Assembly: GCF_004217285.1 (NCBI RefSeq)
Contig: NZ_SHKS01000011.1
Coordinates: 145,301 to 209,300 of the forward strand
DNA from: Streptomyces sp. BK239
GTDB lineage: Bacteria > Actinomycetota > Actinomycetes > Streptomycetales > Streptomycetaceae
Reading direction: 5' to 3'
Length of the DNA stretch: 64,000 nt
The notes under the pieces are model-generated. The model saw nothing but the letters and a program-made list of their open reading frames with translations. It was not told the DNA's origin and did no database searches. Positions 40,867 through 49,003 of the stretch are shown piece after piece. Made by a program: the position numbers and the translations under genes. Each line of letters begins with the position of its first letter. Position 1 is the stretch's first letter.

Positions 40867-42405
40867 GTGACTTCGCCTGCACCGACGGACTCGACGGACC
40901 GTGTTCCGCCCCAGCTCAGCGCGGGACCGCGCCCGGCGCCGGGCCCGGCCGCCGACGAGGGGCTGGCGCGGCGGCTGCGCGCGCTCGCCTGCACCGCCCC
41001 GATCCACGACCTCGACGCGCGCAAGGCGAACCTGGCCGGCGAGTACTCGGTGTACGGCATGGCGGAGATCGCCCTCGCGGCCATCGACCTCGTCACCCTC
41101 AACATGGACTTCGACACCGGCGCCGACCACGACCAGATCGTCGCCCGCCTCGTCCCGCGCGTGGCCGCGCAAGCCCCGCCCCGGCCCGCCGAGGAACACG
41201 AGCGCGTGGCCCGCTGGGTCCTGGAGAACCTGATCAACGTCGGCAGCGTCGACCGCGGCTTCCGCGCCGTGTACGGCACCTTCACGGCCGACGGCACCTA
41301 TGTGCGCCGCGACTACGACTTCAAGCTGATCGAGGAGGTCCCCGGCTACGGCGGCGCGGTCTACCTCCGCACGACCGACGAGGCGGTCAACGTCCTGGTC
41401 GGCGCCCTCGACACCGACGTCACCAGCGCGCAGATCGCCGCCGAGGTCAAGCTTGAGGTCCTCGTCCGGCGCGGGCGCCTCGCCGACGCCCAGCTCGCCG
41501 CCGAACAGGCCCGCTACCGCACCGTGCAGTACTCCGAGACGCTGCGGAGGGCCCTGGAGGCGACCCGGCGCAACGTACGCGCGGTGGACTGGCTCCACAC
41601 CGTCCCCGACATGATCGCCGAAGCCCTCGACCACGTGGCCGACCGCTACCGCCACGAGAACGCGATCCTCACCAACATCCGCAAGGCCCGTGACGAGATC
41701 GAGGACGCCGACAACAAGCGGCGGGCCGCCGAGCTCGTCGACATCGTCAAGGACTGCATCCGGCGGCACACCCAGCTCCAGTCCCGGCTGCTGGAGGCGG
41801 GCCCCCTCTTCCGCGCCGAGCAGGACCGGCAGGCCTTCGCCACGCCGATGACCTCCTCAGGCACGGACCTCTACGGCCATCTCCTCGCCCCCCTGCTGCC
41901 GCTGCCCCTGGAAGAGGCCGTACGCGTCACCGACGCGTTCTTCGCCCGCGGCACGGGACTGCGCACGCCCGCGTCCGTGCGCGTGGGCGACCTGGTCGAC
42001 CTGCTGCTGACGCCGCCGGTGGAGCGGGAGCACCTGGGCGCCGAGATGCCCGAACCCGACCTCATCGCCACGCCGGACGACAGCCGGTTCAGCGAGGAGC
42101 AGCTCGCCGCCGCCAGGGAGCTGCTCGACCTGCCCGCCGACGCGCCGCGCAGACTGTCGGGACTCCTGGCCGAGGCGCGGCGCACCGGCGACCTCGATCT
42201 GCCGTACCTGGTCGCGCTGTTGGCGGTGCACGCGGCGAGCCCCGCGGTCGGCACCGCCTACCGGCAGGGCGAGGAGAAGCTGCTGTTCGCCGTGGACGAC
42301 GGCACCGAACTCGACGACCCCGAGTTCGGCGGGGCCGACCTGATAGTGGGCACGGCGCTGCTGGACGCGGCGGGCATGGCCGCCGACCGGACGGAAGCGG
42401 CATGA
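40867..42405 (+). CDS. kleisin-like (MukF/MksF/JetA-like) protein of an SMC operon
   Basis: A 512-residue protein, first of three tightly linked genes. The N-terminal half (about 25-180) is winged-helix-like, with ARRLRALACTAPIHDLDARK, NLAGEYSVYGMAEIALAAID and EVPGYGGAVYLRTTDEAVNVL. The last stretch is placed like the TDEG/TEEG segment before the helical region of MksF proteins. A helical coiled-coil middle follows (about 185-310), then a C-terminal compact domain. I cannot assign a family with certainty. The order before a small winged-helix gene and an SMC ATPase makes a kleisin role most likely. The GTG at 40867 follows a -10 TAGTCT by about seven bases, so it is probably leaderless. Confidence 0.72.
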   Translation: MTSPAPTDSTDRVPPQLSAGPRPAPGPAADEGLARRLRALACTAPIHDLDARKANLAGEYSVYGMAEIALAAIDLVTLNMDFDTGADHDQIVARLVPRVAAQAPPRPAEEHERVARWVLENLINVGSVDRGFRAVYGTFTADGTYVRRDYDFKLIEEVPGYGGAVYLRTTDEAVNVLVGALDTDVTSAQIAAEVKLEVLVRRGRLADAQLAAEQARYRTVQYSETLRRALEATRRNVRAVDWLHTVPDMIAEALDHVADRYRHENAILTNIRKARDEIEDADNKRRAAELVDIVKDCIRRHTQLQSRLLEAGPLFRAEQDRQAFATPMTSSGTDLYGHLLAPLLPLPLEEAVRVTDAFFARGTGLRTPASVRVGDLVDLLLTPPVEREHLGAEMPEPDLIATPDDSRFSEEQLAAARELLDLPADAPRRLSGLLAEARRTGDLDLPYLVALLAVHAASPAVGTAYRQGEEKLLFAVDDGTELDDPEFGGADLIVGTALLDAAGMAADRTEAA

Positions 42406-43355
42406 GCAGGGCCGAGCCCCGTACGCAGGGCCGGGAACCGTATGGACGAACACCAGCGCAGCAAGGAGCCGACACCGTGACCGAGCACGTCGAGTGGAGC
42501 GAGACGGAAGCGCCCGCCCCGTCGGCGCCCGCCGCCGTCACCCCCGCCGACGCCGCCGACGCCGCTCGGCTCGTCGCCTTCGGACTGCAGCCCAAGACGC
42601 AGCCCGCGCGGGACCAGGAGTACACCGAACTGCTGCGGCGCTACCGGGAGGACCCGGCGTTCGCCCGGCTCGCCGACGCGGTGGCCACCGGGCTCGGCCT
42701 CGTCGTGCTGGAGGTGTCCCCGCGCGCGGGCATGGCCGTGACCGCGGCCGAGGACTCCGTGTTCGCGGTGCGGATGGGCGACTACGCGCGGCGGGCGTCC
42801 GCCGACGGCTCGGACCGCTTCCTGCACGGGCTCGCCCATCTCGCCGTCGCCGCGATGGCCTTCCCGCGGCCCGAGGACCTCGCCGACGACGGCTACATCG
42901 GCCGGGTCAGCGTCAACGGCGTCGACGCCTTCGTCCGGCAGGCCTGCCGCCGGCTGGAGGAACGGGCGGCGGAAGCGGGCGAGAACACCGACCCGGCCAC
43001 CGACGCGCCCGGCCTGGAGGCCGCCTGGCGGATCTGGGTGCGGCGCAGCGCCACCGGCGCCACCAAGGACGCCCGCCGGCTGGCGGGTTCGACGACCGGG
43101 ATCGTCGGCAAGGCCGTCGCCTTCCTCACCGACTCCGGGTTCCTCCAGCGCACCGGCGACGACAACGGCGGCACCTACCGCACCACCGCCCGCTACCAGC
43201 TCCAGGTGCGGGACATGGCCGGCAGTGCGGCCCTGGCCGAGCTGCTGGAGCTGGGCGTGGTCCCGATCACCGACGGCTCGCCGACGCTGCTGCCCGCCGA
43301 GGAGAGCGACGACCTGGAGCTGGTGGCCGACGCCGGACTGCCGTTCCACTCCTGA
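42402..43355 (+). CDS. KITE-like (MukE/MksE/JetB-like) winged-helix protein
   Basis: Up to 317 residues. The compact core (about 50-290) has TELLRRYREDPAFARLADAV, GLGLVVLEVSPRAGMAV and SVFAVRMGDYARR. A winged-helix-like second half contains IVGKAVAFLTDSGFLQRTGD. The pattern of a short helical protein with a strand-rich wing, placed between a kleisin-like and an SMC-like gene, fits MukE or JetB. The ATG at 42402 overlaps the upstream stop by ATGA. A GTG at 42477 behind an AAGGAG is an equally plausible start and would remove a low-complexity N-terminus. Function is inferred from architecture. Confidence 0.7.
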   Translation: MSRAEPRTQGREPYGRTPAQQGADTVTEHVEWSETEAPAPSAPAAVTPADAADAARLVAFGLQPKTQPARDQEYTELLRRYREDPAFARLADAVATGLGLVVLEVSPRAGMAVTAAEDSVFAVRMGDYARRASADGSDRFLHGLAHLAVAAMAFPRPEDLADDGYIGRVSVNGVDAFVRQACRRLEERAAEAGENTDPATDAPGLEAAWRIWVRRSATGATKDARRLAGSTTGIVGKAVAFLTDSGFLQRTGDDNGGTYRTTARYQLQVRDMAGSAALAELLELGVVPITDGSPTLLPAEESDDLELVADAGLPFHS

Positions 43356-43424
43356 GACACCCGGGCCCCGAAACCCGGTGGCCCGCCCCCCCACCGATCT
43401 GCCGAAGACCTACGAGAGTCCGCC

Positions 43425-46400
43425 ATGTACGAGCTGTCCCGCGTCCGCCTCTACTCCATCGGGCCCGCAGGTGCGCGCTACGCCGACACCGTGCTCGACC
43501 TGAGGGGCGTGGGCGACGTCGTGCCCGAACCCGCCCCGACCCAGGCGGAGTTCTTCGAGGAGGAGCCCGTCGGGCCACCCCGCCGGCCCGCACCCGCCGG
43601 CGTGCTCTTCCTGGAGAACGGCGGCGGCAAGTCCGTCCTGCTCAAGCTGATCTTCTCGGTGATGCTCCCGGGCCACCGCAACACACTCGGCGGCGCCAGC
43701 TCCGGCGTGCTGCGCAAGTTCCTGCTCGCCGACGACTGCGGGCACGTCGCGCTGGAGTGGCAGCACGTGCTGACCGGCGAGTGCGTCGTCGTCGGCAAGG
43801 TGAGCGAGTGGCGCGGCCGCCAGGTGTCCAACGACCCGCGCAAGTTCGCCGAGGCCTGGTACTCCTTCCGGCCCGGCCCCGGACTCACGCTGGACAACCT
43901 GCCCGTCGCCGAGTCCACCGCCGTACGCCCGTCCGTGGAGGGGCAGTCGGGGGCGCAGGGACGCCGGCGCACCATGAAGGGGTTCCGGGACGCCCTCACC
44001 GACGCCGGCAAGGCGTACCCGCACCTGGAGGTGCACTGGGAGGAGATCCACGACCGGTGGATCGAACACCTCGGCGACCTGGGCCTCGACCCGGAACTCT
44101 TCCGCTACCAGCGGGAGATGAACGCCGACGAGGGCGAAGCCGCCGGCCTGTTCGCGGTCAAGAAGGACTCCGACTTCACCGATCTGCTGCTGCGGGCGGT
44201 CACCGACACCCGCGACACCGACGGCCTCGCCGACCTCGTCAGCGGCTTCGGCAACAAACTCGGCCGGCGCGCCGAACTGATCGCCGAACGGGACTTCACC
44301 GCCGGCTCGGTGGATCTCCTCGGGCGGATCGTCGAAGCCGCCGACGCGCGGACACGCGCGCGTGACGTCCACACCGGCGCCGAACGGCGCACCCGCACCC
44401 TGGCACGGCGACTGTCCGCGCGGGGCGTACGGGAGCGGACACGCGCCGCCGACCTCGCCCAGCGCGTCACCGCAGCCGCCTACGCCGTCACGCACTCCGA
44501 GGGCGCCCGCGAGCGCAGCTCCCTGGTAGCCGCCGAACTTGCCTACCGGCACGCGTCGTTGGCGCTGGCCGGCGCCGAGAAGTCCGCCGCCGCGCAGAAA
44601 CGCGAACTCGCCGACGCGCGCACCCTGCACTCCGCCTGGCAGGCCGCCGAGGCCGTCCTGCGCCACCGCGCCGCCGCCGACCGCGTCGCACGCGTGTCCG
44701 CCGCGATCCAGGAGGCCGAACGCGACGCCGCCCCCGCGCTGGCCGCCCGCGCCCGCGCCGCCGTCGACCTGGTCCGCGCCCTGCACGCCGCCGCCGAGAG
44801 CGCCGAAACCCTCGCCAACGAGGAGGAGGAGCGCTCCGCCGCCCTCCAGGAAGCCGGCGAGACCGCCTACCGGGACTCCACCTCCGCCGCCACCGAGGCC
44901 CAGCGCGCCCGCAGCGAGATCGGGCACCTGCGCCAGCGCCTCACCGAGGTCGAGCAGGAGACCGCCGAAGCCGTGCGCGCCGGCTGGCTGGACGACAGCG
45001 CCCCCGACGCCGACCCCGCACGCGCCGCCCTCGCCGCCAGCGACGCCGAGAAGACGACCGTCGCCGCCTGGGACACCGCCCGCGAGGAGGCCCGCAGGAC
45101 CGCCGAGCACGCGCGCGAGGCCGCCTCCGCCGAGTCCCGCGCCGAACTGACCGCGGCCCGCGCGGCCGACGCCGCCACCGCCGCCCAGCGATCCCACGAC
45201 GCCGAACGCCGCCTCGCCGAGGCCCTGGCGGCCGAGGAACGCCTCGCGGAACTGCTGGGCCTCACCGGCGCCACCGAACGCCGCGCCATCCCGCAGCCGC
45301 GGTCGGGCGAGGAGCAGACCGGCACCGGACTCGCCCCGGAGGACCTGGACCGCTACGCCGACGAACTGCGCGAACTCCTCGACGACGCCGTCTCCTCCGC
45401 CGAACGCCAGCTCTTCGAGCTGCGCACCGCCGCCGCCGACGACTCCCGCATCCTCGGCGCCCTCGGCGACGGCGGACTGCTGCCGCCCGGCCCCGACGTC
45501 CTGGCCACCGTGGAGTTCCTCGGCGAGCACGGCATCCCCGCCCTGCCCGGCTGGCGCTACCTCGCCCAGGCCGTCGACCCCGCCGACCACGCGCGTGTGC
45601 TCGCCGCCCGGCCCGAACTGGTCGACGGCGTGATCATCACCGACCCCGCCTCGCACGCCCGCGCGCGCGAGGCGCTCGGCGACGCCGCCCTGCTGCCCCG
45701 CTCCGCCGTCGCGGTCGGCACCGCCGCCGCCCTGCTCGCCCCCACCCCCGCGCCCGACGCCGACACCGGCCGCCAGGACGTGTTCCTCGTGCCGCCGAAC
45801 CCGGCCATGCACGACGAGCACGCCGCCGACGAGGAACGGCAGGCGCTGCGCGCCCGGGCCACCGAGCGCGACGAGGAGATCCGCAGGCTCGCCGCCCGGC
45901 TCGGCAAGGACCGCGAACTCGCCGCACGCCTCACCTCCTGGCGCACCGGCTGCCCGGCCGGGCGGCTCACCGAACTGGCGCGGGCCGCGGAAGAGGCGCG
46001 CGCTTTCGCCGAGGAGTCCGAAGCCGAGCTGGCCGAGGCGCGGACCGCGCGCGCGGAGTCCGAGGAGGCCGCCGCCGAGGCCGCGCAGGTCCGCGACGAA
46101 CGCCAGGAAGCCGCGCAGAAGGCCCGACGCGCCGCCGACGCCCTCGCCGGACTCGCCTTCCGGCTGCGCGAACGCGCCGGCTGGCAGGTCAAACTGCGTG
46201 AACTCGCCGACGACGCGGCCGAGTCCGAGGCCCGCGCCCAGACCTGCCTGGAGCGTGCCCGCGCCGCCGACGAGGACCGCCGCGCCGCCCAGCGCGCCGC
46301 CGACGACGCCCGCCGCACCGCGCGTGCGCTGCGCGCCGAGCGCTCCGAGATCGCCGGCGCCCCCGACGACGTACCGGAGGACGCCGACGCGACGCCCAAG

Positions 46401-48044
46401 GCCTCCCTGCCCGCCCTGCGCGAGGCCTACCGGGCCGCCTCACAGCTGTACGAGAAGGTCGGCGTCGGCGCCGACCTGCGCGCCGAGCAGGCCCGCGCGG
46501 AGAGCGACGAGAGCGCCGCCCGCGCCGAACTGGACCGGCTGAGCAACAAGGTCCGCACGCGCGCGGAGCAGCTGCTCCAGTCGCCCGACGGCTCCGACGG
46601 GCCGTCCCGGCAGGCCGCCGCCGCCCGCGCCGACGAGCTGGTGCAGCTCCTGGAGACCCGTATGTCGACCGCGAGCGAGCAGCTCGGACGGCTGCGCGGC
46701 GAAGCCGAGCGGCTCGCCCCCGAGGACGGCGAGGCCCACACCGAACTGTCCGAGGAGCTCCAGCCTCGCGACGCCGAGCACGCCCAGGCGCTGCTGCGCA
46801 CCGCGACCGCCGAACTCTCCTCCCGCGTCGAGGCTTTGGACCAGGCCCGCGCGGCGCACGCCGAGCTGCTGGAGGCCCATCGGGCCGCCGAGGACGCGGC
46901 CGGCGGCTTCGACGAGATCGCCGCGATGCTGCGCGACCTGCTGCGCGAGCACACCCCCGAGGACGACCAGCAGACGCCGGAGCCCTACCCGGGCACCCTG
47001 GAGGAGGCCCGTCACTCCGCCGCCGAGACCCGCCGCTCCCTGCGCGGCTGCGCCGCCGACCTCTCGGCCGCCGAGTCCGCCGTGCGCGAGGCGAGCGACA
47101 TCCTCGTCCGGCACGCCAACTCCACCCGCTACGAGCAGGTCCGCACCCCCGCCCGGCAGCAGATCCGCGAACTGCCCGCCGCCGCCCTGCCGGAGCACGC
47201 CAAGAAGTGGGCCGACGCGTTCGCGCCCCGACTGCGCGTCCTCACCGACGAGTTGGAGCAGCTGGAACGCAACCGCGACTCCATCGTGGACCGACTGCGA
47301 GGTCTGGTCGAGTCGGCGCTCGCCACGCTCCGCTCCGCCCAGCGGCTGTCCCGGCTGCCCGAGGGGCTCGGCGAGTGGTCGGGTCAGGAGTTCCTGCGCA
47401 TCCGCTTCGACGAGCCTGACCAGGCCACCCTCGTCGAGCGGCTCGGCGAGGTCATCGACGAGGCGACCCGCGCGGCCGTGAAGAAGAACTCCGACCTGCG
47501 GCGCGACGGCATGTCCCTGCTGCTGCGCGGAGTGGCCGCCGCGCTCCAGCCGAAGGGCGTCGCCGTCGAGATCCTCAAGCCGGACGCCGTGCTGCGGGCC
47601 GAGAGGGTGCCCGTCGGGCAGATGGGCGACGTGTTCTCCGGCGGCCAGCTGCTCACCGCCGCGATCGCGCTGTACTGCACGATGGCCGCGCTCCGGTCGA
47701 ACGACCGGGGCCGGGACAAGCACCGGCACGCCGGAACGCTGTTCCTCGACAACCCCATCGGCCGCGCCAACGCGACCTATCTGCTGGAACTCCAGCGAGC
47801 CGTCTCCGACGCCCTCGGCGTCCAGCTGCTCTACACCACCGGCCTGTTCGACACGACGGCGCTGGCGGAGTTCCCGCTGGTCATCAGGCTGCGCAACGAC
47901 GCCGACCTGAGGGCGGGACTGAAGTACATCAGCGTCGAGGAACACCTCCGCCCGGGGCTGCCCCAGCAGCCCCAGGCGGGGGAGGCGGTGCGCAGCGAGA
48001 TCACCGCGACCCGCATGTACAAGCGGCCCGCCCCCACCGCCTGA
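43425..48044 (+). CDS. large SMC-like (MukB/JetC-like) ATPase
   Basis: A 1539-residue protein, close in size to E. coli MukB (1486). The N-terminal ATPase head has the Walker A GVLFLENGGGKSVLLKLIF (Lys69). Long Ala/Glu/Arg-rich coiled-coil arms (about 280-680 and 800-1330) flank a central globular hinge-like part (about 685-800) with GWRYLAQAVDPADHARVL and PELVDGVIITDPASHARARE. The C-terminal head has the signature FSGGQLLTAAIALY (1404-1417) and Walker B GTLFLDNPIGRANATYLL with Asp1442. The usual following Glu is Asn1443. It may compact, bridge or extrude DNA, and should work with the two preceding proteins. The start is an ATG behind a GAGAG leader, 69 bp after the second gene. Downstream is a convergent gene, not jetD. 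Confidence 0.85.
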   Translation: MYELSRVRLYSIGPAGARYADTVLDLRGVGDVVPEPAPTQAEFFEEEPVGPPRRPAPAGVLFLENGGGKSVLLKLIFSVMLPGHRNTLGGASSGVLRKFLLADDCGHVALEWQHVLTGECVVVGKVSEWRGRQVSNDPRKFAEAWYSFRPGPGLTLDNLPVAESTAVRPSVEGQSGAQGRRRTMKGFRDALTDAGKAYPHLEVHWEEIHDRWIEHLGDLGLDPELFRYQREMNADEGEAAGLFAVKKDSDFTDLLLRAVTDTRDTDGLADLVSGFGNKLGRRAELIAERDFTAGSVDLLGRIVEAADARTRARDVHTGAERRTRTLARRLSARGVRERTRAADLAQRVTAAAYAVTHSEGARERSSLVAAELAYRHASLALAGAEKSAAAQKRELADARTLHSAWQAAEAVLRHRAAADRVARVSAAIQEAERDAAPALAARARAAVDLVRALHAAAESAETLANEEEERSAALQEAGETAYRDSTSAATEAQRARSEIGHLRQRLTEVEQETAEAVRAGWLDDSAPDADPARAALAASDAEKTTVAAWDTAREEARRTAEHAREAASAESRAELTAARAADAATAAQRSHDAERRLAEALAAEERLAELLGLTGATERRAIPQPRSGEEQTGTGLAPEDLDRYADELRELLDDAVSSAERQLFELRTAAADDSRILGALGDGGLLPPGPDVLATVEFLGEHGIPALPGWRYLAQAVDPADHARVLAARPELVDGVIITDPASHARAREALGDAALLPRSAVAVGTAAALLAPTPAPDADTGRQDVFLVPPNPAMHDEHAADEERQALRARATERDEEIRRLAARLGKDRELAARLTSWRTGCPAGRLTELARAAEEARAFAEESEAELAEARTARAESEEAAAEAAQVRDERQEAAQKARRAADALAGLAFRLRERAGWQVKLRELADDAAESEARAQTCLERARAADEDRRAAQRAADDARRTARALRAERSEIAGAPDDVPEDADATPKASLPALREAYRAASQLYEKVGVGADLRAEQARAESDESAARAELDRLSNKVRTRAEQLLQSPDGSDGPSRQAAAARADELVQLLETRMSTASEQLGRLRGEAERLAPEDGEAHTELSEELQPRDAEHAQALLRTATAELSSRVEALDQARAAHAELLEAHRAAEDAAGGFDEIAAMLRDLLREHTPEDDQQTPEPYPGTLEEARHSAAETRRSLRGCAADLSAAESAVREASDILVRHANSTRYEQVRTPARQQIRELPAAALPEHAKKWADAFAPRLRVLTDELEQLERNRDSIVDRLRGLVESALATLRSAQRLSRLPEGLGEWSGQEFLRIRFDEPDQATLVERLGEVIDEATRAAVKKNSDLRRDGMSLLLRGVAAALQPKGVAVEILKPDAVLRAERVPVGQMGDVFSGGQLLTAAIALYCTMAALRSNDRGRDKHRHAGTLFLDNPIGRANATYLLELQRAVSDALGVQLLYTTGLFDTTALAEFPLVIRLRNDADLRAGLKYISVEEHLRPGLPQQPQAGEAVRSEITATRMYKRPAPTA

Positions 48045-48055
48045 TCAGGTGCGGC

Positions 48056-48487
48056 TCAGGGGTGGGACAACTGTCCCGCCCCGCCGCCCCGCGTACGTAT
48101 CCGCTCCTGACCCCGCTCGGTGCGCGCGGCGGCCCGCGCCTGCCGGCGCGCACGGCGGCGCTCCTGGCGCAGCGCCCGCGCGGTGCTGCTCGGCGCCGAC
48201 ACCACGCCGTAGCGCTGGTTCCACACCTGACGGGTCACCCAGACGTCCAGCGCGCCCCACGTCGCCACCACCGTGCTCACCACGCTGCTGATCACCATGG
48301 GGAAGGCCAGCCAGGATCCGGCCAGGGTGCACAGGAAGGCGACCATCGCCTGGAACAGCGTCACAGCGATGATGATCACCGCCCGTACGGCGGCTGTACG
48401 GACCGGGTCGGGAAGACGACGCCGACGCGCCGGTTCCTCGACCCACAACGGCCGGTGGACGGGCCGCTCCCGCTTCTCGGCTCTCAT
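48056..48487 (-). CDS. small two-helix membrane protein
   Basis: A 143-residue protein with a basic N-terminus (EEPARRRRLPDPVRTAAVR), two hydrophobic helices at about 35-75 (AVIIIAVTLFQAMVAFLC, WLAFPMVISSVVSTVVATWG) and a basic Arg/Ala-rich tail. It resembles small actinobacterial membrane proteins of unknown role. The ATG at 48487 (MRAEKRERPVHRP) is a moderate choice; the frame runs 39 codons further. It is convergent with the SMC operon and divergent from the conservon. Confidence 0.6.
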   Translation of the reverse strand: MRAEKRERPVHRPLWVEEPARRRRLPDPVRTAAVRAVIIIAVTLFQAMVAFLCTLAGSWLAFPMVISSVVSTVVATWGALDVWVTRQVWNQRYGVVSAPSSTARALRQERRRARRQARAAARTERGQERIRTRGGGAGQLSHP

Positions 48488-49003
48488 GCCACCGCCGTCC
48501 GCTCTCCCGCCGCCGCTCCCCGCTCGCACAGAAGCACCGGACCGCGCCGTATGCTCGCTCGCCGTGCGCCGCTCCGCCGTGCCCATCACCGTGTCACTCC
48601 CCACCGCCGGCAGACAGCTTGCCCCGGCCCGAAAAGACCGGCTCCCCAGTTGGCTGCCCGGCTTGCGCTCTTTTACGCCGCCCAGGTACGGCGTGCGGCT
48701 CGTGTGGCCGGTTCCGCCCCCTGATCATTAGGACGAAGAACACGCGGCGAAGATTCCCCCGGTTCGGAAAAATTCTGGCCAACCCGCCCGCCGTGCCCGC
48801 TGGTTCCCTCATCGGCCTGACACCGGGCCCGTCGGCGCCCAACCACCGCGATACCAGGACAACCCGTCACGCCTCGACGTCGATACGGACGTTCAGGTTC
48901 CGGACACCTCTTCGAGTTAACTGTGTGTCGGTAGTAGGCTCGCGCCGTTTGTTGACGCACGAGCGAACCCCCTGACCGGTGGGGGTCCGAGCTGGGGGAG
49001 GCC
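48488..49003. other. intergenic region upstream of the conservon
   Basis: This 516-bp gap holds no convincing gene. It carries the likely promoter of cvnA: a TTCGAG box at about 48911 followed after 18 bases by TAGGCT, with a downstream leader of about 50 bases leading to GGGGGAGGCC before the ATG. An AT-rich patch GGAAAAATTC lies near 48766. No small RNA or tRNA could be supported. Confidence 0.45.

Noticed and set aside
43410..45821. 803-residue minus-strand frame opposite the SMC ATPase gene
   Set aside because: It mirrors the Ala/Glu coiled-coil codons and is Gly/Val-rich with no motifs; the forward frame has ATPase motifs and a complete operon context.
48045..49003. jetD-type nuclease gene to complete a Wadjet system
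   Set aside because: The only gene-like frame downstream is a short, two-helix membrane protein on the opposite strand; no topoisomerase-VI-like or toprim motif is seen.
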